Source: Paracoccaceae bacterium (GTDB lineage: Bacteria > Pseudomonadota > Alphaproteobacteria > Rhodobacterales > Rhodobacteraceae). From it: a stretch of DNA of 64,000 bases. This document shows, piece by piece, positions 55,258-64,000 of the stretch. Each line of letters starts with the position of its first letter. Position 1 is the first letter of the stretch. Below the pieces are notes generated by a model. It searched no databases, had not been told where the DNA came from, and saw only the letters and a list, made by a program, of their open reading frames with translations. The stretch is from the NCBI GenBank assembly GCA_016124615.1, contig WGNF01000003.1, positions 124,001-188,000 of the forward strand, written 5' to 3'. The translations under genes and the position numbers were made by a program.

Positions 55258-55686
55258 TCAGCGCGGGATGTCGAAGCCCGGCGGCGCCAGTTCGAACCCC
55301 TCGAAGCGAAAGCCGGGGCTGACGGTGCAGCCGACAAGGCTCCACGCGCCGGTGGACCGCGCCGCCTGCCAGTGCAGCGGCGGCACGATCACCTGCGGGC
55401 TGTCGCCGCCGGTCACGTCCGGCCCCAGCCGATGCGCGACCGCCGGGCCGGCCGCCCCGGCCGCCAGCGACAGGATCAAGGGCGCACCGGCGTGGAAATG
55501 CCAGATCTCGGCGGCATCGACCCGGTGCCAGTGGCTGCGCTCGCCCGCCCGCAGCAGGAACAGGATCGCCGTCCCCACCGGGCGTTCCCCCGCCGCCGCT
55601 TCAGCCACCCAGGTCTGCCGGTACCAGCCGCCCTCGGGATGCGGCGCAAGCCCCAGCCGGTCGATGATCGCCTTCGCCTCGGTCAT
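55258..55686 (-). CDS. Cupin domain protein (DUF985)
   Basis: The 142-residue single-domain cupin has APHPEGGWYRQTW, ILFLLRAGERSHWHRVDAAE and IWHFHAGAPLILSL, the DUF985 pattern with histidines placed for metal or sugar binding. It is probably cytoplasmic. It is divergent from the SDR gene with 60 bases between them, so they may share control. No substrate can be assigned. Confidence 0.82.
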   Translation of the reverse strand: MTEAKAIIDRLGLAPHPEGGWYRQTWVAEAAAGERPVGTAILFLLRAGERSHWHRVDAAEIWHFHAGAPLILSLAAGAAGPAVAHRLGPDVTGGDSPQVIVPPLHWQAARSTGAWSLVGCTVSPGFRFEGFELAPPGFDIPR

Positions 55687-55746
55687 GGCTTTCCCCTGCG
55701 GCTGCCGCTGGTCTAGGCTGGCGCGAAATGGCGAAGGGGGCAAGGC

Positions 55747-56520
55747 ATGGCAGGCGTTCAGGGGCGTGTGGCACTGGTGACGGGGGCAGGCAGCGCAGAG
55801 GGCATCGGCTTTGCCTGCGCGCGGGCGCTGGCGGCGGCGGGCGCGCGCGTCGCGATCACCGCGACGACGGCGCGCATCTTCGAGCGGCAAGCAGAGCTGC
55901 CCGGCAGCCACGCAGCCTGCGCCGACCTGACCCGGCAGGAGGACCTGGACGCCCTCATCGCCGGAGTCGAGGCCATGCTTGGCCCGATCGACATTCTGGT
56001 GAACAACGCGGGCATGGCGCAGACCGGGCGCGATTTGCCGTCGCGCCCGCTGCGCGACCAGACCGACGACGGCTGGTCCTTCGGCCTCGACATCAGCCTG
56101 ACCTCGGCTTTCCGCGTCACCCGCGCCGTGCTGCCGGGGATGCGCGCCCGCCGCCACGGCCGGATCATCCAGATGTCATCCGTCACCGGCCCGGTGGTGG
56201 GCATCGCGGGCTCGGCCACCTATGCCGCTGCCAAGGCGGGGATGCTGGGCCTGACCCGCTGCCTTGCGGTCGAGGAGGGCGGCCACGGCATCACCGCCAA
56301 CTGCATCGGCCCCGGCTGGATCGCCACCGCGTCCTCCTCCGACGCGGAGCGCACGGCGGGCCGCTTCACCCCGGTCGGCCGCCCCGGCCGCCCCGAAGAG
56401 GTGGCCCACGCCGCCCTTTTCCTCGCCGCCGACGAGGCGAGCTATGTCACCGGCCAGCTGATCGTGGTCGACGGCGGCAACACGGTGCAGGAATACAAGG
56501 TCGCGCTGCCCGGCAAATGA
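55747..56520 (+). CDS. Short-chain dehydrogenase/reductase
   Basis: The 257-residue NAD(P)-dependent oxidoreductase has TGAGSAEGIGFACARAL (cofactor), NNAG near residue 88, the catalytic tyrosine and lysine in TYAAAKAGM, and a C-terminal ASYVTGQLIVVDGGNTVQEY typical of classical SDRs. It resembles FabG-type enzymes, but it is outside the fab cluster, so another alcohol or ketone substrate is likely. It is convergent with eno, separated by a repeat element. Confidence 0.88.
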   Translation: MAGVQGRVALVTGAGSAEGIGFACARALAAAGARVAITATTARIFERQAELPGSHAACADLTRQEDLDALIAGVEAMLGPIDILVNNAGMAQTGRDLPSRPLRDQTDDGWSFGLDISLTSAFRVTRAVLPGMRARRHGRIIQMSSVTGPVVGIAGSATYAAAKAGMLGLTRCLAVEEGGHGITANCIGPGWIATASSSDAERTAGRFTPVGRPGRPEEVAHAALFLAADEASYVTGQLIVVDGGNTVQEYKVALPGK

Positions 56521-56551
56521 AAAGGGGAGAGCCTCGCGACCCTCCCCCCAA

Positions 56552-56603
56552 ATTCTTACTGGCGCAAATATCCCGCGGGGGTCCGGGGGCGCGAAGCCCC
56601 CGG
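56552..56603 (-). repeat. Intergenic hairpin element, full copy C
   Basis: On the minus strand: CCGGGGGCTTCGCGCCCCCGG-type hairpin (8-base arms, 56583-56603), then ACCCCCGCGGGATATTTGCG and CCAGTAAGAATT. It sits between the convergent SDR and eno genes and could serve as a two-way transcription barrier. Confidence 0.7.
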
Positions 56604-56618
56604 CGCCGTCCGCGAGCC

Positions 56619-59772
<3,154 letters not shown>

Positions 59773-59773
59773 C

Positions 59774-61213
59774 TCAGGTGCCGCAAAAGGTCTTGCGCAC
59801 GGCCTCGGCGGGGCGGGGCGCGGCGGTCAGGTCAAGATCCTCCGGCGCGGGGCCGAAGGGGCGGGCAAGGGCGGCGTTCAGCCGGTGGAAGGGGGCCAGA
59901 TCACCCGCCACGGCGGCCTGAATCGCGGCCTCCACCCGGTGGTTGCGCGGGATGATCGCGGGGTTGACGCGGGCCGCCGTGGCGCGGGCCTCGGCCTCGC
60001 TGCGCCCCTCGCGGGCCAGCCGGTCGCGCCAGTCGCGAGCCCAGCTGTCCCAGGCCTCTGGCTCGGCGAATTCCTCGCGCGCGGTGCCCTCGGCCAAGCC
60101 ACGGAAGGTGCGGGTGAAATCGGCCTGCAGCGTGCCCATCCGGCCCAGCAACATCTCGATCAGCCCGCCGTCGCCCTCTTCGGCCGTGGTCAGGCCGATC
60201 TTGGCGCGGAAGCGGGCGAGCCAGGCCGCCTCATAGACCTCGGCGAAGCCCTGCACGACGGCGGTGGCGGCCTCGATGGCGGCGTTCTGGTCGGGGTCGA
60301 TCAGCGGCAGCAGGCCGGTGGCCAGTTGCGCCATGTTCCAGACCGCGATCTGCGGCTGGTTGGCATAGGCATAGCGGCCGAACTGGTCGATCGAGGAAAA
60401 CACCCGGTCGGGGTGGAAATCGTCCATGAAGGCGCAGGGGCCGTAGTCGATCGTCTCGCCGCCGACATGGCTGTTGTCGGTGTTCATCACGCCGTGGATG
60501 AAGCCAAGCCCCATCCATTGCGCGACCAGACGCGCCTGCGCGGCGGTGGCGGCCTGCAACAGGCCAAGCGCGCCCTGCGCGGCGGGATAGTGGCGGGCGA
60601 TGGCGTGGTCGGTCAGGATCTGCAACGCTTCGGTATCGCCGCGCGCGGCGAAGAACTGGAAGGTGCCGACGCGGATATGGCTGGAGGCGACGCGGGCCAG
60701 CACGGCGCCGGGCAGCGCGGTTTCGCGGTACACGTCTTCGCCAGTCGTCACCGCGGCCAGCGCGCGGGTGGTGGGCACGCCAAGCGCGTGCATGGCTTCC
60801 GAAATCAGGTATTCGCGGATCACCGGCCCGACCCAGGCCCGCCCGTCGCCGCGGCGCGAGAACGGCGTGGGCCCCGCGCCTTTCAGCTGAATGTCGTAGC
60901 GGTTTCCGTCGGTTGCCAGAACCTCGCCCAGCAGGATCGCGCGCCCGTCGCCCAGTTGCGGGTTCCAGCCGCCGAACTGGTGCCCGGCATAGGCCTGCGC
61001 CAGCGGTTCCGCCCCTTCCGGCACGCGGTTGCCGGCCAGAACCGCCAGCCCCTCGGGCGTGGCCAGCGCGGCGGGGTCGAGGCCGAGCATGCGGGCCAGC
61101 GGCGCGTTGATCGCGATCAGGCCGGGGGCGGCGACCGGCGTCGGGTCCAGCCGCGCGTAGAACCGGGCGGGCAGGCGGGCATAACTGTTGTCGAAGGGCA
61201 TTCGCAGCGACAT
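59774..61213 (-). CDS. selO: SelO-type protein AMPylase
   Basis: SelO (YdiU/UPF0061) is a pseudokinase-fold enzyme that transfers AMP to Ser/Thr/Tyr of target proteins in oxidative stress. The 479-residue protein has [60 protein letters not shown] and the conserved cysteine near the end (TFCGT). An AAAGGAG site precedes the start. It is followed after one base by the endonuclease-fold gene. Confidence 0.94.
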   Translation of the reverse strand: MSLRMPFDNSYARLPARFYARLDPTPVAAPGLIAINAPLARMLGLDPAALATPEGLAVLAGNRVPEGAEPLAQAYAGHQFGGWNPQLGDGRAILLGEVLATDGNRYDIQLKGAGPTPFSRRGDGRAWVGPVIREYLISEAMHALGVPTTRALAAVTTGEDVYRETALPGAVLARVASSHIRVGTFQFFAARGDTEALQILTDHAIARHYPAAQGALGLLQAATAAQARLVAQWMGLGFIHGVMNTDNSHVGGETIDYGPCAFMDDFHPDRVFSSIDQFGRYAYANQPQIAVWNMAQLATGLLPLIDPDQNAAIEAATAVVQGFAEVYEAAWLARFRAKIGLTTAEEGDGGLIEMLLGRMGTLQADFTRTFRGLAEGTAREEFAEPEAWDSWARDWRDRLAREGRSEAEARATAARVNPAIIPRNHRVEAAIQAAVAGDLAPFHRLNAALARPFGPAPEDLDLTAAPRPAEAVRKTFCGT

Positions 61214-61290
61214 CGGGCGCTCCTTTGATCCCTAGATAGGTGCGCGGGACCGATCCGGGAACGACTTTTCCGCGAAAAATCGCCGTGCGG

Positions 61291-62232
61291 TCAGAGCCGG
61301 GCGATCCGTTCGGTCAGCAGGGCAAAGAAGCCCTCGGCGTCGATGTCGCCCATGAACATCGCATTGGGTGCCCGGCCCGAAACGCCCCACCAGTCGGCGA
61401 CCGTCATGCCAAGGGTGAATTCGCCTTTGGTTTCAATCACCACGTTGATGTGGCGGCCCGTGAACAACTCGGGGCGGATCACGTAGGCGGTCACGCAGGG
61501 GTCGTGCAGCGGCGCGCCCTCGCTGCCGTATTTGCCCATGTCGAAGCGTTCGAAGTAATCCGTCCACTCGGCGACGCAGCGCCCGGCCGGGGTGCCAAGG
61601 GCGCGAAACGCCTCGATCCGCGGCCGCGTGGTCAGCGCCTTGTGCGTGACGTCGAGCGGCATCACGATCAGCTTGGCGCCGGATTTGAACACGATATCCG
61701 CGGCTTCCGGGTCGACGTAAATGTTGAACTCGGCCGCCGGGGTGATGTTGCCGACCTCGAAATAGGCGCCGCCCATCAGCACAATCTCCTGAATGCGCGG
61801 CACGATGTCGGGTGCCTTCAGCATCGCCGCCGCGAGGTTGGTCAGCGGCCCCAGCGGGCAGAGTGTCACCGTTCCCGCCGGTTCATGCCGCAGGGTGTCG
61901 ATGATGAAATCCACCGCGTGCTGCGCCTGCAACGGCATTGTGGGATCGGCCATCACCGGGCCGTCGAGGCCGGTCTTGCCGTGCACATGTTCCGCCGTCA
62001 CCAGCTTGCGCTGCAACGGCGCCTCGCAACCGGCAAAGACCTTTGTGTCTGGTTTTCCAGCCAGTTCGCAGATGATCCTCGCGTTCTTCTGGGTCAGCGG
62101 CAGCGGCACGTTGCCGGCCACGGCGGTGATGCCCAGCAGGTCGATGTCTTCCGGGCTGGCCAGCGCCAGCAGGATCGCCACGGCGTCATCCTGGCCGGGG
62201 TCGGTGTCGATGATGATCTTGCGCGGGCTCAT
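61291..62232 (-). CDS. Inosine-uridine-preferring nucleoside hydrolase
   Basis: The 313-residue enzyme splits ribonucleosides to base and ribose. The calcium-binding IIIDTDPGQDDAVAILLAL at the start, VTLCPLGPLTNLAAAML, MGGAYFEVGNITPAAEFNIY and the final aspartate in PLHDPCVTAYV are intact. No signal peptide is seen, so it is cytoplasmic. AGGGAGG precedes the ATG at 62232. The preferred base cannot be told. It lies 58 bases after mazG on the same strand. Confidence 0.93.
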   Translation of the reverse strand: MSPRKIIIDTDPGQDDAVAILLALASPEDIDLLGITAVAGNVPLPLTQKNARIICELAGKPDTKVFAGCEAPLQRKLVTAEHVHGKTGLDGPVMADPTMPLQAQHAVDFIIDTLRHEPAGTVTLCPLGPLTNLAAAMLKAPDIVPRIQEIVLMGGAYFEVGNITPAAEFNIYVDPEAADIVFKSGAKLIVMPLDVTHKALTTRPRIEAFRALGTPAGRCVAEWTDYFERFDMGKYGSEGAPLHDPCVTAYVIRPELFTGRHINVVIETKGEFTLGMTVADWWGVSGRAPNAMFMGDIDAEGFFALLTERIARL

Positions 62233-62290
62233 GGCGGCCTCCCTGTTCGGGGCGAGGTAAGCGGAAGCCGCGGCGATTGTCGAGGGGGGC

Positions 62291-63124
62291 TCAGGCGCCC
62301 TTCGCGGCCTTCTCGGCCGCCTTCGCCAGGTTCCAGAGCGCGTCCATCTCGGCCAGATCGCTGTCTTCGGGGCGCTTGCCCTGCGCCGCCAGCGCCGCCT
62401 CGATCGAGCGGAAGCGGCGGGTGAACTTGGCATTCGCCGCCCGCAGCGCGGCTTCGGGCTCGATCTTCAGGTGGCGGGCGAGGTTGGCCATCACGAACAG
62501 AAGATCGCCGAATTCCTCGAATTGCTCGACCTCGGTCAATGTGTCGCGCGCCTCGACCAGTTCGCGCGCTTCTTCAACGATCTTGTCCAGCACCTCGTCG
62601 GTCGAGGGCCAGTCGAACCCGACCCGCGCCGCGCGCTTTTGCAGCTTGACCGCGCGCAGCAGCGCGGGCAGGCCGACTGCCACGCCGTCGAGCACGCCAT
62701 GTTCGGCCTTCGCCGCACGCTCGGCGGCCTTCACCCGTTCCCAATCCACGGTTTGCTGGTCGGCCGACTTGTCGCGGGACTCATTGCCGAAGACATGCGG
62801 ATGGCGGGCCACCATCTTGTCGGCGATGGTGCGCACCACATCGCCGAAGGCAAAGAGCCCGGCATCCTCGGCCATCTGGGCATGAAACACCGACTGGAAC
62901 AGCAGGTCGCCCAACTCGCCCCGCAGCTCGTCCCAGGCCGCGCGCTCGATGGCGTCGGCGACCTCATAGGCTTCCTCGATCGTATAGGGGGCGATGGTGG
63001 CGAAGGTCTGTTCCACATCCCAGGGGCAGCCGGTGGCGGGATCGCGCAGGCGGCGCATGATCTCCAGCAGGCGGGGCATGCCGCCGTCGGGGTCGTGGAC
63101 AAGGGCGTCGCTGTCTCTGGGCAT
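62291..63124 (-). CDS. mazG: Nucleoside triphosphate pyrophosphohydrolase MazG
   Basis: MazG hydrolyses NTPs and dNTPs to monophosphates, cleaning the pool and lowering (p)ppGpp-related stress. The 277 residues contain two MazG domains with ExxE...ExxD metal motifs (IEEAYEVADAIERAAWDELR then ELGDLLFQ; VEEARELVEA then EEFGDLLFVMANLAR). CPWDVEQTFATIAPYTIEEA is the usual opening. It is upstream of the nucleoside hydrolase, so a nucleotide-salvage pairing is plausible. Confidence 0.95.
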   Translation of the reverse strand: MPRDSDALVHDPDGGMPRLLEIMRRLRDPATGCPWDVEQTFATIAPYTIEEAYEVADAIERAAWDELRGELGDLLFQSVFHAQMAEDAGLFAFGDVVRTIADKMVARHPHVFGNESRDKSADQQTVDWERVKAAERAAKAEHGVLDGVAVGLPALLRAVKLQKRAARVGFDWPSTDEVLDKIVEEARELVEARDTLTEVEQFEEFGDLLFVMANLARHLKIEPEAALRAANAKFTRRFRSIEAALAAQGKRPEDSDLAEMDALWNLAKAAEKAAKGA

Positions 63125-63187
63125 CCGAATTGATCCGTGTAGTCTGTTGCCCGAGTCTTATCGGAAAAGCAGGAAGGGGAGTCCATC

Positions 63188-64000
63188 ATGGCCATCGTCA
63201 ATCGCATCGCGGATTTTGCCGACGACATGACCGCGTGGCGGCAGCAGTTGCACCGCCAGCCGGAACTGGGGCTGGAATGCCACCAGACGGCAGCCTTCGT
63301 CGTGGCGCGGCTGAAAGAATTCGGCGTCGACGAGATCCACGAGGGGTTCGCGCAATCGGGCGTGGTGGCGATCATCAACGGCACCGGCGCGGGGCCGACC
63401 ATCGGGCTGCGCGCCGACATGGACGCGCTGCCGATGACCGAGACGACCGGCCTTGCCTATGCCAGCGAGACGCCCGGCAAGATGCACGCCTGCGGCCATG
63501 ACGGGCATACCACGATGCTGCTGGGCGCGGCGAAATACCTGGCCGAAACGCGGAACTTCGCCGGCCGGGTGGCGCTGATCTTCCAGCCCGGCGAAGAGGG
63601 CGCGGGCGGCGGGCGCATCATGGTGCAGGACGGTATCATGGACCGCTTCGGCATCGGCGAGGTTTACGGCATCCACAATTCGCCTGGCCTGCCGGTCGGC
63701 CAGATCGAGACGCGGGTGGGGCCGCTGCTGGCCTCGGTCGCCGAGTTCGACATCGAGATCACCGGGCTGGGCGGGCATGGCGCCACGCCGCATGTGTCGC
63801 GCGATCCGATTGCGGCGGCGCTGCAGCTGGGGCAGGCGATCCAGACCATCGTGGCGCGCAATACCGACGCGCTCGACAATCTGGTGGTCTCGATCACCCA
63901 GATTCACGCCGGTTCCGCCTACAACGTCATCCCGCCCTCGGCCCATCTTTGCGGCACGGTGCGCTGCTACCGCAAGCCGGTGCAGGACATGGTGCGCCGC
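63188..64000 (+). CDS. M20 family amidohydrolase (partial)
   Basis: The 271 codons present belong to the hippurate-hydrolase/N-acyl-amino-acid amidohydrolase group; the 3' end is beyond the window. Metal-binding blocks IGLRADMDALPM and KMHACGHDGHTTMLL, then FQPGEEGAGGGRIMV, are intact, as is the GLGGHGATPH dimer-domain motif. The start at 63188 gives MAIVNRIADFADDM. It is divergent from mazG. Substrate could be hippurate, indole-acetyl-amino acids or peptides. Confidence 0.92.
   Translation, partial: MAIVNRIADFADDMTAWRQQLHRQPELGLECHQTAAFVVARLKEFGVDEIHEGFAQSGVVAIINGTGAGPTIGLRADMDALPMTETTGLAYASETPGKMHACGHDGHTTMLLGAAKYLAETRNFAGRVALIFQPGEEGAGGGRIMVQDGIMDRFGIGEVYGIHNSPGLPVGQIETRVGPLLASVAEFDIEITGLGGHGATPHVSRDPIAAALQLGQAIQTIVARNTDALDNLVVSITQIHAGSAYNVIPPSAHLCGTVRCYRKPVQDMVRR

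Overview
The window is a GC-rich stretch of alphaproteobacterial chromosome, almost certainly from the order Rhodobacterales (Rhodobacteraceae/Paracoccaceae). Four things point there: a complete RcGTA-type gene transfer agent (GTA) cluster lying between mltG and cysE, a DMSP lyase of the DddP type, a pyruvate dehydrogenase E1-beta that carries its own lipoyl domain, and the short-hairpin intergenic repeats common in this group. The genus cannot be fixed from the sequence alone. Coding is dense and no gap without a gene exceeds about 250 bases. I see no rRNA, insertion sequence, integrase, CRISPR array or replication origin.

Region by region. 0-4.5 kb: a polyamine-type ABC ATPase (cut by the window edge), dddP, a DUF3445 haem-type protein and a membrane-anchored unknown. 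4.7-8.3 kb: glnB-glnA (nitrogen control) and the divergent NAD(P)HX repair gene. 8.3-9.6 kb: a small scarred locus where the 3' end of the repair gene has been duplicated around an exported protein gene, next to a lone Hint-domain gene. 9.8-16.5 kb: tRNA-Leu, trigger factor, a DMT exporter, an orphan LuxR regulator, the rpsF-rpsR-rplI operon and an ArsR/SRPBCC pair with clear operators. 16.6-22.3 kb: the fatty-acid cluster fabD-fabG-acpP-fabF and mltG, interrupted by one low-GC exported orphan.

22.3-37.5 kb: the GTA. Seventeen consecutive plus-strand genes, matching g1-g15 of the Rhodobacter capsulatus GTA including g3.5 and g10.1, encode terminase, portal, HK97-type protease and capsid, head-tail connectors, a short tail, a four-cysteine hub, a cell-wall peptidase and the 1294-residue baseplate protein. 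Two further genes (DUF2793 and a small conserved protein) continue the run to cysE. The promoter ahead of g1 is well formed and carries a perfect CtrA box (TTAA-N7-TTAA) plus a dyad touching the -35 element. This suggests direct cell-cycle-regulator control of particle production, unlike the indirect control described for R. capsulatus. Lysis, regulatory and fibre genes are not in the window.

38.5-42.5 kb: pdhA-pdhB-(small orphan)-pdhC with a palindromic operator candidate. 42.6-64 kb: ordinary metabolism and maintenance: a cytochrome c, ftsB, an AidB-like dehydrogenase, the glycolytic genes fba, pgk and eno, two tandem cyclophilins, tyrS/anmK, three further transporter or oxidoreductase genes, an endonuclease-fold protein with SelO, a nucleoside hydrolase, mazG and a partial M20 amidohydrolase.
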